DNA of 19,636 bases from Brevundimonas sp. UBA5713 (GCF_002419815.1 NZ_DIGV01000012.1:6510-26145), one strand, 5' to 3'; counted from the stretch's first letter, positions 1 through 8,174 are shown. The notes: generated by a model from the sequence alone, not told the origin. A program made the numbers and translations.

Positions 1-39
1 GTCGGCGTCTGCTTGAGCGAGTTTGTCTGTGCCACTCAT
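1..39 (-). CDS. 5' end of an unidentified gene (partial, runs off the window)
   Basis: On the minus strand an ATG at 39-37 overlaps the TGA of the SMR exporter gene (38-36), giving a classic ATGA overlap that suggests translational coupling. Thirteen codons are visible, encoding MSGTDKLAQADAD, before the window ends. A GGGGGCAGG stretch about 6-14 bases before the ATG could be the ribosome binding site. Too little is present to name a product. It is the last visible member of the leftward folP group. Confidence 0.55.
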   Translation of the reverse strand, partial: MSGTDKLAQADAD

Positions 40-380
40 GCGCCTGCCCCCGAAAACAGCTTCAGCCCGATGATGCCGCTAACGATCAGCAGAATGCAGA
101 CGGCGCGCACCGCCGTGGCCGGTTCGTTATAGATCACCACGCCCACAACGGCGGCACCCACCGCGCCAATGCCGGTCCAGATGGCATAGGCCGTGCCCAC
201 GGGCAGCTTCTGCGTCGCGGCCCAAAGACCCACCATGCTGGCGGCCAGCGCTACGGCCACGCCCAGCGAAATGAGCGGGCGCTGCACGCCGACGTATTTC
301 ACGCCGGACGCCCACATGACTTCGAACAGGCCAGCCACGATCAGGACCAGCCACGGATTGAGAGAAAGGAGCCAAGACAT
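36..380 (-). CDS. SMR-family exporter, Gdx/SugE-like
   Basis: Predicted inner-membrane small multidrug resistance protein of 114 residues, the usual SMR length, with four hydrophobic segments. The first carries the conserved acidic residue in GLFEVMWASG (Glu20), which binds cation and proton in this family. The segment PVGTAYAIWTGIGAVGAA is the Gdx/SugE signature and the C-terminal IVSGIIGLKL also matches, so guanidinium/proton antiport is more likely than broad drug export of the EmrE type. That substrate is known for the family and not shown here. The ATG at 380 begins MSWLL, as in SugE; a TTG at 416 would add 12 residues that do not look conserved. No ykkC guanidine-I riboswitch is visible in the 69 bp upstream. 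Confidence 0.88.
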   Translation of the reverse strand: MSWLLSLNPWLVLIVAGLFEVMWASGVKYVGVQRPLISLGVAVALAASMVGLWAATQKLPVGTAYAIWTGIGAVGAAVVGVVIYNEPATAVRAVCILLIVSGIIGLKLFSGAGA

Positions 381-449
381 AAGCTCGCTGATGGGCGAAA
401 CCGGGCCCAAGAGCAAGACAGGCCGTGGTCTCGAAACCCTAAGTGTGCA

Positions 450-812
450 TCAGTGGCCGATCGGCCCTCTGAAAATAAACCACGCGCCCAGTGCGATGAA
501 GGCAAAACCGATCAGGTGGTTGATGGTCAGCTTCTCGCCCAGATACAGCACCGAAAAGCCTGCAAAGACGGCCAGGGTGATAACCTCCTGCATGGTTTTC
601 AGCTCTGCCGCCGAATAGACCGTGTGGCCGATCCGGTTGGCCGGAACTGCCAGCCAGTATTCGAAAAAGGCGATACCCCAGCTGAGCATAACCGCGATCC
701 AAAGCGGCTTGGGATCGCCCTTCAGATGGCCATACCAGGCGAACGTCATAAAGACGTTGGAGATCGCCAGCAGCAGCACCGGAGCCACATAGGGAGACAG
801 GCCAAAGCTCAT
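450..812 (-). CDS. DMT-superfamily small membrane protein (DUF486)
   Basis: A 120-residue protein made almost entirely of hydrophobic segments, recognised as the DUF486/DMT family from the FMTFAWYGHLK, SWGIAFFEYWLAVPANRIG and GEKLTINHLIGFAFIALGAW blocks. It should be an inner-membrane protein with about four helices. The family has no firmly established substrate. The ATG at 812 is preceded by AAGGA with a 9-base spacing. It lies 12 bp after the folP stop and 69 bp before the SMR exporter, so it is probably co-transcribed with both. SMR and DUF486 proteins belong to the same drug/metabolite transporter superfamily. Confidence 0.85.
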   Translation of the reverse strand: MSFGLSPYVAPVLLLAISNVFMTFAWYGHLKGDPKPLWIAVMLSWGIAFFEYWLAVPANRIGHTVYSAAELKTMQEVITLAVFAGFSVLYLGEKLTINHLIGFAFIALGAWFIFRGPIGH

Positions 813-824
813 CAGCCGAAATCC

Positions 825-1682
825 TTAAAGGCCAAAAGACCGCAGGGCGGCCTGAACCTTCAGCGCCTGCACGGTTTCGCGCACATCGTGCACCCGTACC
901 ATGGCCGCCCCCAGACGGGCCGCCTCAAGGTGCAGGGCCAAGGTGCCGCCCAAACGATCCCCCGCATCGGTGGCCGCAGGGTCGATCTCGGCAATCATCC
1001 GCTTGCGACTGGCGGCATACAGCACCGGATAACCCATAGAGCACAGTTTCGGCAGGGCCGCCGTCAGGGCCAGATTATGGGCCGTCGTCTTGGCAAAGCC
1101 GATGCCGGGGTCCAGCCAGATATGGTCGGCTTTCACCCCTGCACCGATGGCGGCAAACACCTGCGCTTTCAGATGTTCGGTCACCTCGGCGACCACATCG
1201 TCATAGCGGGGTGCATCCTGCATGGTCTTGGGCTGGCCCTTCATATGCATGAGGATCATCTCGACCTTGAGCGCCGCCGCCGTGGCCACGCTGTCGGGCG
1301 TAAAGGTCAGGGCCGTGACGTCATTCCAGACGCTGGCCCCCGCCGCGACGGCTGCGCGGGCGACCTCAGGCTTCATGGTGTCGATGCTGACGACGCCGTC
1401 CCATTCACGCGATAACGCCTCGATAACCGGCACCACGCGCTCGATTTCTTCGTCTACCGATACGGGATCAGAACCGGGGCGGGTGCTTTCCCCGCCGATG
1501 TCCAGCACATCGGCTCCGTCCGAGATCAAGCGACGTGCGTGCGCCAATGCCGCCGCGCCTTGATACCGGCCACCATCGGAAAAACTGTCCGGCGTCACAT
1601 TCACAATCCCCATCACCAGCGGATAGCGGCGGGCGGGATCATCGGACGACTGACGGGTCTGCCACAGGCTCTTGAGCGACAT
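825..1682 (-). CDS. folP: Dihydropteroate synthase
   Basis: Catalyses condensation of 6-hydroxymethyl-dihydropterin pyrophosphate with p-aminobenzoate to dihydropteroate in cytoplasmic folate synthesis; it is the sulfonamide target. All family landmarks are visible from the ATG at 1682: MGIVNVTPDSFSDGG (residues 24-38), DIGGESTRPG (61-70), SIDT (99-102), VWNDV (118-122), then LMHMKG, DPGIGFAKT, ASRKRMI and a C-terminal VRVHDV. The TIM-barrel core is complete at 285 residues, the usual size. A GTG at 1748 in the same frame would give 307 residues; the 22 extra residues do not look conserved and neither site has a strong ribosome binding site, so the start is uncertain. It heads the leftward group with DUF486 12 bp downstream. 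Confidence 0.95.
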   Translation of the reverse strand: MSLKSLWQTRQSSDDPARRYPLVMGIVNVTPDSFSDGGRYQGAAALAHARRLISDGADVLDIGGESTRPGSDPVSVDEEIERVVPVIEALSREWDGVVSIDTMKPEVARAAVAAGASVWNDVTALTFTPDSVATAAALKVEMILMHMKGQPKTMQDAPRYDDVVAEVTEHLKAQVFAAIGAGVKADHIWLDPGIGFAKTTAHNLALTAALPKLCSMGYPVLYAASRKRMIAEIDPAATDAGDRLGGTLALHLEAARLGAAMVRVHDVRETVQALKVQAALRSFGL

Positions 1683-2045
1683 GGACGAAGGCTCTTTCAC
1701 GGAAACGGCATCGGGGGCACGCGGCACAGGATTTGACTTTTGCACCACTCAGGCCCAGCCTCTAGCCGTTATGGAACGTTTCGTCAGCCAAGCTCGACGC
1801 CTTACACACGCGGGTCGCCGCGTCGAAGGCCTCTAACCCGTAGCGGTACCCGCGCCTGACAGCGCTTTCGGCCGCTACGGGGCCGTTTAGCGTCCGTTTT
1901 CCTCCCTCCGTGACAGAACTGTCGTTCAGGTCGTTCGCATTTCCCGGCGTTCGTACGTCCGCAGTGTGTCCTGCCGATCGCCAGATCAGGTAACGCCCAG
2001 TTGTTTTACCGACCTGTCATCCATGACCCCGGGATCGTTTGCGCC
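1683..2045. other. Intergenic stretch between divergent folP and rnk regions
   Basis: About 360 bases (300 if folP starts at 1748) without a gene I can support. It must hold promoters for folP (leftward) and probably for the rnk region (rightward), but no convincing -35/-10 pair was found in either direction. Short self-complementary stretches occur around 1850-1895, for example GGCCGCTACGGGGCC, without a T-run. No RNA gene was recognised. Confidence 0.4.
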
Positions 2046-2243
2046 ATGTCCGACGAACACGTGTCTGTGTCCCCTGCCTGCCCGCAATGCGGAGATCGTC
2101 ACCCGTCAGGAACGACCTGCCCCCCGCAGCGCCCTTCGACATCCGACCGTGAAGCCACGGTCATTCCTTTTCCCGGTGCTGCGCGCTCGCGCACAGCTCC
2201 CCCGCCCCTTCAACCCGATCCGGACGGCCCGACCGCCGCCTGA
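2046..2243 (+). CDS. Possible small Cys-containing protein, unknown
   Basis: Open frame of 65 codons starting MSDEHVSVSPACPQCGDRHP and ending 25 bp before the rnk-like gene. It contains a CPQC...C cluster (a third Cys in GTTC) that could be half of a zinc site, a VIPFPG segment and a Pro-rich tail. Support is modest. The ribosome binding site is poor, GC-rich DNA produces chance frames of this size, and the frame that includes rnk is also open through the region. It could be a short leader gene of rnk or untranslated leader. Confidence 0.3.
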   Translation: MSDEHVSVSPACPQCGDRHPSGTTCPPQRPSTSDREATVIPFPGAARSRTAPPPLQPDPDGPTAA

Positions 2244-2268
2244 CCGACCCGAAATCAAAGAGTTTCCC

Positions 2269-2694
2269 ATGGCTACCAAAGCCCGCCTTAAAGACCAGCC
2301 GCCCAGCATTGATATGCTGGAGGCCGACTTCGACACCCTTGACCGACTGGTCGGGGACCTGCCCGGATCAGGCCCAGCCGGTCTGCTGCAACAGGAGCTG
2401 GACCGCGCAAAGGTTCACGCCCCGTCAGACATGCCCAAGGGCGTGGTGACGATGAACCGCTGGTTGCATTTCACCGATGGTCAGGGTGCCGATGTGCGCC
2501 GTGTGCAACTGGTCCTGCCGCGTGATGCCGATATCGACGCGGGCAAGGTCTCCATCCTGTCCTATGTGGGCGCAGGCCTGATTGGCCTGTGCGAAGGCGA
2601 AAGCATCGACTGGCCCGCCCCCAGCGGCGAGATGCGCCGCCTCAGCGTCATCATGGTCGAGGACGAGGACCCCATTCAGGCCCTGACGCAATAG
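2269..2694 (+). CDS. rnk: Rnk / GreA-GreB C-terminal domain protein (nucleoside diphosphate kinase regulator family)
   Basis: A 141-residue cytoplasmic protein. The C-terminal half shows the GreA/GreB/Rnk fold: VVTMNRWLHFTD, then VQLVLPRDADIDAGKVSILS and YVGAGLIGLCEGESIDWPAP, where Gre-type proteins have their conserved GSALLG-like turn. The N-terminal portion (about 1-55) is a short helical arm rather than the long GreA coiled coil, which fits Rnk, an RNA-polymerase-interacting regulator of nucleoside diphosphate kinase in the founding studies. The ATG at 2269 is preceded by AAAGAG at about 6 bases; upstream in-frame codons look non-coding. It appears monocistronic, ending at a strong terminator. 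Confidence 0.85.
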   Translation: MATKARLKDQPPSIDMLEADFDTLDRLVGDLPGSGPAGLLQQELDRAKVHAPSDMPKGVVTMNRWLHFTDGQGADVRRVQLVLPRDADIDAGKVSILSYVGAGLIGLCEGESIDWPAPSGEMRRLSVIMVEDEDPIQALTQ

Positions 2695-2730
2695 GCAGAA
2701 AACAGCTAAGCTTCCTCATATCAACGAGAT

Positions 2731-2768
2731 AGCCGATACAAGCTGCACAGTTTGTATCGGCTTTTTTA
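2731..2768 (+). terminator. Rho-independent terminator after rnk
   Basis: Perfect 11-bp stem: AGCCGATACAA at 2731-2741 pairs with TTGTATCGGCT at 2752-2762 around a 10-base loop, followed directly by a run of T to 2767. It begins 36 bases after the rnk stop and should insulate rnk from the peptide operon. Confidence 0.93.
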
Positions 2769-2886
2769 TGCGCCTGAGAACACACAGCAAATAAATCATT
2801 CCGAATAGCGACGGAATCCACCGCGCTAAGAAATGAAATCTGTTCGGCCTTAGCCTAATCTTGCTGGTGAAATATCGGGGGTGTCT
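2769..2886 (+). promoter_or_regulatory. Leader/promoter region of the rightward peptide operon
   Basis: This 118-bp gap between the rnk terminator and the first peptidase gene must contain the operon promoter. Two inverted repeats are visible: ATTCCG (2798-2803) with CGGAAT (2812-2817), 8-base spacer, and GCTAAG (2825-2830) with CTTAGC (2849-2854), 18-base spacer. Either could be an operator. No good -35/-10 pair is assigned. The TTGTC/GACAA half-sites found next to the Lrp gene are absent here. GGGGG at about 2877-2881 serves as ribosome binding site for the ATG at 2887. Confidence 0.4.
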
Positions 2887-4611
2887 ATGCGTCTGTTAAA
2901 GGGAGCGTCGTGGGTCAGTGCCTTGGCCCTGCTGTTGCCATCGGGAGCCTTGGCTGCCGATCCCCTGTCGGTCCTGTTAACGCCCAAGCCTGCCGACAAC
3001 GGTCAGGTGGCGGAACTGGCCGTGGAACTGCGCTTGCCTGCACCGGCCATCGAGGCCGGAAAGCCGCTGCTGCGTATGCCGGTGCACATCGTTTCGACGC
3101 CGACCGCGGCCTATAGCGCCGACCAGATCAGTGTTACCGACGACCTGGGCCCCCTGAACTTGACGGCTGTGGACGAAGACCCCGCGCCCGAAGGCCTCTA
3201 TCGCCAGTATGTGGCCCAGCGTGCCCCGCAGGGCGAGATGGTCGTGCGCTATGCCACGCCGCCGCGCGCAGTGTCGGCGGAAACCCGCAACGGCCCACTG
3301 TTTGATCTGCGCGCGCAGGATGGTGGCCTGATGGGTGCCGGCGTCTATTTCATGGCTCTGCCGACGGTGCAGGAGCCTTATGATATCACCCTGAACTGGG
3401 ACCTGTCGCAGCTGCCCGAAGGCGCGCGCGGCGTCTGGAGTCTGGGCGAAGGTGAGCGGACTATCACCGCTCCGGCCTCGACGCTGAGTTTTTCCTTCTA
3501 TGCCGTGGGTCAGGTGAAGTCCGAGCCGGAACAGGGTGCCGAGGATTTCGGCCTCTACTGGCTGGACACGCCGCCTTTCGACATTGGCGAACTGGCCTCC
3601 GAGACCCGCGCGCTCTATCAGCACATGGCCAAATTCTTTGGTGATGAAGACGCGCCCTATCGCGTGTTTGTGCGTGCCAATCCCTATCCGGCGGGTGGGG
3701 GCACGGCCTTGGCCAAGTCGTTCATGTTCGGCTATGGCGCGGGCGGTGAGACCACCTCCGGCGGGCTGCAAATGTTGCTGGCGCACGAGATGGCGCACAA
3801 CTGGCCGCGTTTGACCGACGCCGAACACGCCCTGACCGCATGGTACACCGAGGGCAATGCCGAATATTACTCATCGGCACTGGCCTATTCGCTGGGCCAG
3901 ATAACGCCCGAGGATTTCCTCAAGGAAATGAACGAGCGGGCCAACGCCTATTACGCCAACCCGCACATCCGCCTGTCCAATGCCGAGGCGGGCCAGATTT
4001 TCTGGAGCGACGCCCGCGCCCAACGCGTGCCCTATGGCCGCGGCTTTATGTATCTGTTGAACGTCAACGCCCAGATGCGCGAGGCGTCCAACGGCACCAG
4101 GTCTCTGGATGATGTGGTGCTGGAGATTCTGAACCGACAGCGCGAAGGCAAGCCTGCGGGACTGGCCGAATGGATCGAGATCCTCACCCGCGAGATCGGC
4201 CCCCACGCCAAGGACGAGTATGAGGCCATGGCCGCGGGCGAGATTATCATTCCGCGCGACGACAGCCTGTCCCCTTGCTTCCGCCCCCATCCGGTAGACA
4301 TCCTGCCGTGGGATCTGGGCTTTGACGAAATGCGTCTGGGCGTGGTTGCAGACCTGCGACCAGACTCCAATGCCGCCAGAGCCGGTCTGCTGGAAGGCGA
4401 TGAAATCCTGTCCATAACCCCGATGAAACAGGTTCGGGACGACGAGACCAAACCCGTCGAAATGACCATCCGCCGTGACGGTCAGGTCTATGGCGTCAGC
4501 TTCCTGCCGCGCGGTCAGGCCATCGGCGGCTATCGCTGGCAGCCGGTACACGACGCCGCCCGCTTTGGCTGTCTGAGCGACGACGGCCACGGACATGCCC
4601 ATGAAGAATGA
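2887..4611 (+). CDS. Exported M61-like metallopeptidase with C-terminal PDZ domain (copy 1)
   Basis: A 574-residue periplasmic zinc peptidase related to M61 glycyl-aminopeptidases. A Sec signal peptide covers residues 1-23 (cleavage after ALA). An all-beta-type N-terminal region follows, then the gluzincin site: H300-E-M-A-H304 in AHEMAHNW and the third ligand Glu322 in WYTEGNAEYY. A PDZ domain spans about 483-543 (LGVVADLRPDS, AGLLEGDEIL). The mature protein has exactly two Cys (464 and 562) flanking the PDZ domain, probably a disulfide; copy 2 has the same pair. The tail is His-rich (GHGHAHEE). ATG 2887 is favoured over GTG 2881 because GGGGG lies 5 bases before it. First gene of the operon, overlapping the next by 17 bp. 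Exact specificity is unknown. Confidence 0.88.
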   Translation: MRLLKGASWVSALALLLPSGALAADPLSVLLTPKPADNGQVAELAVELRLPAPAIEAGKPLLRMPVHIVSTPTAAYSADQISVTDDLGPLNLTAVDEDPAPEGLYRQYVAQRAPQGEMVVRYATPPRAVSAETRNGPLFDLRAQDGGLMGAGVYFMALPTVQEPYDITLNWDLSQLPEGARGVWSLGEGERTITAPASTLSFSFYAVGQVKSEPEQGAEDFGLYWLDTPPFDIGELASETRALYQHMAKFFGDEDAPYRVFVRANPYPAGGGTALAKSFMFGYGAGGETTSGGLQMLLAHEMAHNWPRLTDAEHALTAWYTEGNAEYYSSALAYSLGQITPEDFLKEMNERANAYYANPHIRLSNAEAGQIFWSDARAQRVPYGRGFMYLLNVNAQMREASNGTRSLDDVVLEILNRQREGKPAGLAEWIEILTREIGPHAKDEYEAMAAGEIIIPRDDSLSPCFRPHPVDILPWDLGFDEMRLGVVADLRPDSNAARAGLLEGDEILSITPMKQVRDDETKPVEMTIRRDGQVYGVSFLPRGQAIGGYRWQPVHDAARFGCLSDDGHGHAHEE

Positions 4612-5878
4612 GGGCACACACGGTTACACCCGCCGGGATTGGCTGGGTGTTGCTGCTGCGCTACCGGCCGTGGGGGCGGCAGGTAGCGCGGCAGCCTTTC
4701 CCGCTAGCAATGGACCCGTCATGAACGGATCACTGGGCGCCGATCAGTTCCCCGATATTGCAGGAACCTATCTGGACGCCGGATCGGTCCACCCGTTCGC
4801 CAAGGGCGCGCGCGAGGCGGTCAAACGCTTCCTCGACAGCCGCGCCATGAACGGAGCGGACCCGACCTATAGCTTCGGCCCGCTGCGCCAGACGGTGCTG
4901 GATCGCTTTGCCCGCCTGATCAACGCCTCGGCGCGAGAGGTCGCCTATGTGCAGAGCACCTCGGCGGGCGAGCAGCTGTTTATCAATGCGCTGGATATCC
5001 CCCGCGTGGGCGGGCGCATTGTCACCGATGCCCTGCACTTCTTCGGTTCGTTCCATCTGTACAACGAGTTGGAGAAGGCCGGCATGGAGGTTGTCGTCTT
5101 GCCGATGCGTGAGGGGCGTATCCGCATGAGCGACATGGAGACGGCCATGAACGGCCAGACGCGTCTGGTGGCCGTCTCCGCCATTTCCACCATCAACGGT
5201 TTCCAGCACGACCTGAAGGCTGTGGCCGATCTGGCCCACGCCTATGGGGCCAAGGTCTATGTGGATGCGGTTCACGCCCTTGGCGCGGTCCCGTTCGATG
5301 TGAAGGCTACCGGCATCGATATGCTGGCCACCGCCAGTTACAAATGGCTGATGGGCGATATGGGTCTGGGCTTCGTCTATGTGCGCGAAGAGCTGATCCC
5401 GCAGCTGAAACGGCCACAGGCGGGTTATCAGCAGTTGGCCGCCTTCAGCAGCCACGCCCATCCCTATGATCCACCGGGCGAGCGTCCGTTTGTGACCCGC
5501 GCGCGTGATGACGCCACCGGCCTGTTCGCCATGGGCACCTTCAGCAATACCGGCGTGGCGCATCTGGACTGGTCGCTCGACTATCTGGACCAACTGGGCG
5601 TGGCCAATATCCAGGCCTATCGCCAGCCGATCATCGACTATGCCCGCGCCGAAATCCCGCGTCTCGGCTTCGAGCCGATCACGCCCGAGGACAGCACCGG
5701 CCCACTGGTCGCCTTTGCCAAGAAGGACGCCCGCGCCCTGCATAGCGAGGCCCTGAAAGCTGCCGGTGTGCAGACGACCTTGGGGGCCAACCGCCTGCGC
5801 GTTTCGGTTTCGGTGTTCAACACCAAGGCCGACATTGATCGCCTGCTGGAAGCTCTGTCGGCAGGGGCCACGTCTTGA
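4595..5878 (+). CDS. Tat-exported class V PLP-dependent enzyme (isopenicillin N epimerase / cysteine desulfurase-like fold)
   Basis: A 427-residue fold-type I PLP enzyme of aminotransferase class V. The PLP-anchoring Asp is D224 in VYVDAVHALG and the Schiff-base lysine is K250 in TASYKWLMGDMG, a form typical of the CefD / selenocysteine-lyase-like subgroup. The N terminus carries a twin-arginine signal: TRRDWLG at residues 12-18, an Ala-rich hydrophobic stretch, then AAAF. It should therefore be exported folded, cofactor already bound, which is uncommon for PLP enzymes. Possible activities are racemase/epimerase, beta-lyase or transaminase; the sequence does not decide. Start is ATG 4595 or ATG 4601. 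It overlaps the peptidase upstream by 17 bp and the OCD gene downstream by 4 bp, so it is translationally coupled on both sides. Confidence 0.88.
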   Translation: MPMKNEGTHGYTRRDWLGVAAALPAVGAAGSAAAFPASNGPVMNGSLGADQFPDIAGTYLDAGSVHPFAKGAREAVKRFLDSRAMNGADPTYSFGPLRQTVLDRFARLINASAREVAYVQSTSAGEQLFINALDIPRVGGRIVTDALHFFGSFHLYNELEKAGMEVVVLPMREGRIRMSDMETAMNGQTRLVAVSAISTINGFQHDLKAVADLAHAYGAKVYVDAVHALGAVPFDVKATGIDMLATASYKWLMGDMGLGFVYVREELIPQLKRPQAGYQQLAAFSSHAHPYDPPGERPFVTRARDDATGLFAMGTFSNTGVAHLDWSLDYLDQLGVANIQAYRQPIIDYARAEIPRLGFEPITPEDSTGPLVAFAKKDARALHSEALKAAGVQTTLGANRLRVSVSVFNTKADIDRLLEALSAGATS

Positions 5879-6828
5879 AGCCATCACTGGTGGTCATGGA
5901 CGCCGCTCAGGTGCGCGCGGCCCTGTCGTTCAAGGACTGTATTCCGCTGATGCGGGGGGCCATGCAGGCCCTGTCCGCAGGCGAGGTGGCCCAGCATCTG
6001 CGCAGCTTTTTGCCGGTTGGTGACGCGGGCACTTTCGCCATCATGCCGGCTGTCACGCCCGAAGGGTTCGGGGCCAAACTGGTTAGCGTCTCGACCGACG
6101 ATCAAGGCCGCCGTCGCCATCAGGGACTGGTGGTGCTGTTCGATGCGGGCACCGGCGCGCCTGTGTTTGTCGGCGATGCCGAAGAGATCACCCGCATCCG
6201 CACCGCCGCCGCCAGCGCTGCCGCCACCGATGCGCTGGCCCGCGCCGATGCCGAAGTGATGACGATTCTGGGCACAGGCGTTCAGGCCCAGGCCCATCTG
6301 TGCGCGCTCAGCACCGTTCGCCCTATCCGGCACATCCGTATCTGGGGCCGCAACAAGGACAAGGCGGTCGCTTTGGCCGCGATCGCCAATCTTAGCCACG
6401 ACATCACCGTCACCGCCCACGACACCGTCGCCGAGGCCTGTGCGGGCTCTGACATCATCACGACCGTGACCGCCAGTCGCGAAGCCTTTTTGGCCGCCGA
6501 GCATGCCGATGCGGGCTGTCACATCAATCTGGTGGGCTCGTCCGGTCCGGCCACGACAGAAGCAGCGACGGATTTGGTGGCCAAGGCCGTCTATATCGGG
6601 GACCACCGTGACCATGTTCTGGCCCACGGCGGAGAGTTCGTCCGCGCACGCGAGGCCGGACTGATCGACAATACCCATTTCGTCGCCGAGATCGGTGAAG
6701 TTTTCGGGGGCCTGCATCCGGGACGCACGTCTGCTGATCAGGTCACCATCTATAAGTCACTGGGTCACGCCACCCAGGATCTGGCCGCCGCTGTCTGGCT
6801 GTTGCGCAGACATTTACGCGGCCAATAA
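5875..6828 (+). CDS. Ornithine cyclodeaminase / mu-crystallin family protein (copy 1), probably an imine reductase or amino-acid dehydrogenase
   Basis: A 317-residue cytoplasmic NAD(P)-dependent protein of the OCD/mu-crystallin family. Seen: substrate-binding Lys in FGAKLVSV (K68), TRIRTAAASAAATDALA (106-122), Rossmann glycine motif ILGTGVQAQ (131-139), and the C-terminal TIYKSLGHATQDLAAA. Where true ornithine cyclodeaminases have Asp (GGDCPG), this protein has VGSSGP, so ornithine deamination is unlikely. Ketimine or pyrroline-2-carboxylate reductase, or an alanine-dehydrogenase-like role, fits better (inference). The TTG start at 5875 overlaps the preceding TGA (TTGA), with a purine-rich CAGGGG about 7 bases before it; ATG 5896 is the alternative. 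The next gene begins 17 bp downstream. Clear paralogue of the gene at 9612-10589. Confidence 0.88.
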   Translation: MKPSLVVMDAAQVRAALSFKDCIPLMRGAMQALSAGEVAQHLRSFLPVGDAGTFAIMPAVTPEGFGAKLVSVSTDDQGRRRHQGLVVLFDAGTGAPVFVGDAEEITRIRTAAASAAATDALARADAEVMTILGTGVQAQAHLCALSTVRPIRHIRIWGRNKDKAVALAAIANLSHDITVTAHDTVAEACAGSDIITTVTASREAFLAAEHADAGCHINLVGSSGPATTEAATDLVAKAVYIGDHRDHVLAHGGEFVRAREAGLIDNTHFVAEIGEVFGGLHPGRTSADQVTIYKSLGHATQDLAAAVWLLRRHLRGQ

Positions 6829-6845
6829 GGGGGAGAAGAACCGCT

Positions 6846-8174
6846 ATGGCCCACACTGCGGGAGCCGATAAATCCGGATTGAAACAGGGCGTTGGCCTGT
6901 TGTCGGTAATCTCGCTTGGCATGGGACTGGCGGTCGGGGTGTCGATCTTTTCGGTCATCGCACCGGCGACCGCGCTGGCCGGACCGGCCATGCTGCTGGC
7001 CGTGATCATGGCCGCCCTGCCGATGTTTGTGATCGCGGTCACCTATGCCTTCATGGGCTCGGCCCTTCCGACCGCAGGGGCGTCCTATGAGTGGCCACGA
7101 CGGTTCATTTCGCCGCTGACAGGTTTTGTCATCGCGTGGCTGCGCATCGTGGGCAGCGTGGGTGCCATGCTCATTCTGGCTCTGGTGCTGACGCGCTATC
7201 TGTCGATGTATGTCGAGGTTCCGACCAAGACGACCATGCTGGCCGTGTTTGCGCTGATCTTCGGCCTGAACCTGCTGGGCGTGTCGATCGCCGCCAAGGT
7301 GCAGACCGTGCTGATGGCAGCGTTGATTGTGCTGTTTCTGGTGTTCGGGGCTTGGGGTGCACCGTCCATTCAGGCGGTAAACTTTGTGCCCTTTATGTCC
7401 GAGGGCTGGGCCGGTGTGCTGGCCGCTACGCCGCTGCTGATCGGGATGTTCTTTGGCATCGAGGCCGCTACCGAAGTGGGCGACGAGGTCAAGAACAGCC
7501 GCCGCGCCATTCCCATTGGCGTGGCCGCCTCCATCCTGTCGGCGATGGCGCTGTATCTGCTGGTGGCCGCCGTGGCGCTGGGCGTACTGGGGCCGCAGGC
7601 ACTGGCCGCCTCCGAGACGCCGGTACTGGACGCTGCCGAGGCCTTTATGGGCTCAGCCATTGCCGGCCCCGTCATTGTCATCGGTGCCGTGCTGGCCATC
7701 GGCAAGTCACTGAATGCGCTGGCCATGGTGTTCAGCCGCTATCTGTTTGCCATGGCCAAGACGGGGGCCCTGCCGCCCGCGCTGGCCAAGGTGCACCCCA
7801 AGTTCGGCACGCCGCACATCGCCTTGGCCGTGGCCTTCGGCTTTTGCTGCCTCGGCCTGCTGGCTCCGATGAACCTGACTTCGCTGTTTCTGGCCGTGAA
7901 CGTGCCGACCCTGCTGAAATACGGGGCGACCTGTCTGGCCGCCACCCGTATCGCCAAACACCACCCCGACATTCACGCCCAGGCCGTGTTCAAGCCTAGC
8001 CGCAAGGCCGTGACGATCTGGGGCTGGATGGGTGTGGTCGCCAGCGGCATCGTCGTGCTGCTGGGCCTGACGGCCGATTGGAAGCCTTATGTGGCCTTGC
8101 TGGTCTGGGGGGCTATCGGCGCGGTCTGGTACGCCGTGCGGGGCCGGTTCGGCATCGTTGATAGCGAGGGTTGA
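6846..8174 (+). CDS. APC-superfamily amino acid permease
   Basis: A 442-residue integral inner-membrane transporter with about 12 hydrophobic segments. The first helix shows the APC unwound Gly-rich motif SLGMGLAVGVSIF (residues 23-35), and the second half has the conserved GMFFGIEAATEVGDEVKNSRRAIP block that aligns with the FEA/GxE region of amino-acid/polyamine/organocation carriers. It is the only inner-membrane transporter in the locus, so it is the likely entry route for amino acids released in the periplasm. A strong GGGGGAG ribosome binding site precedes the ATG. It is 17 bp after the OCD gene and 4 bp before the S10 gene. The transported amino acid cannot be inferred. Confidence 0.92.
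   Translation: MAHTAGADKSGLKQGVGLLSVISLGMGLAVGVSIFSVIAPATALAGPAMLLAVIMAALPMFVIAVTYAFMGSALPTAGASYEWPRRFISPLTGFVIAWLRIVGSVGAMLILALVLTRYLSMYVEVPTKTTMLAVFALIFGLNLLGVSIAAKVQTVLMAALIVLFLVFGAWGAPSIQAVNFVPFMSEGWAGVLAATPLLIGMFFGIEAATEVGDEVKNSRRAIPIGVAASILSAMALYLLVAAVALGVLGPQALAASETPVLDAAEAFMGSAIAGPVIVIGAVLAIGKSLNALAMVFSRYLFAMAKTGALPPALAKVHPKFGTPHIALAVAFGFCCLGLLAPMNLTSLFLAVNVPTLLKYGATCLAATRIAKHHPDIHAQAVFKPSRKAVTIWGWMGVVASGIVVLLGLTADWKPYVALLVWGAIGAVWYAVRGRFGIVDSEG

Noticed and set aside
381..449. Guanidine-I (ykkC) riboswitch upstream of the Gdx-like exporter
   Set aside because: Such a riboswitch often precedes these genes, but the 69-bp gap is too short and lacks the conserved ykkC motifs that I would recognise.
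1683..2045. Small RNA or riboswitch in the folP-rnk gap
   Set aside because: Only short GC-rich self-complementary stretches are seen, with no T-run and no known motif.
5875..6828. Naming either OCD-family gene ornithine cyclodeaminase
   Set aside because: Both copies have Ser in place of the catalytic Asp of true ornithine cyclodeaminases, so only the family name is supported.
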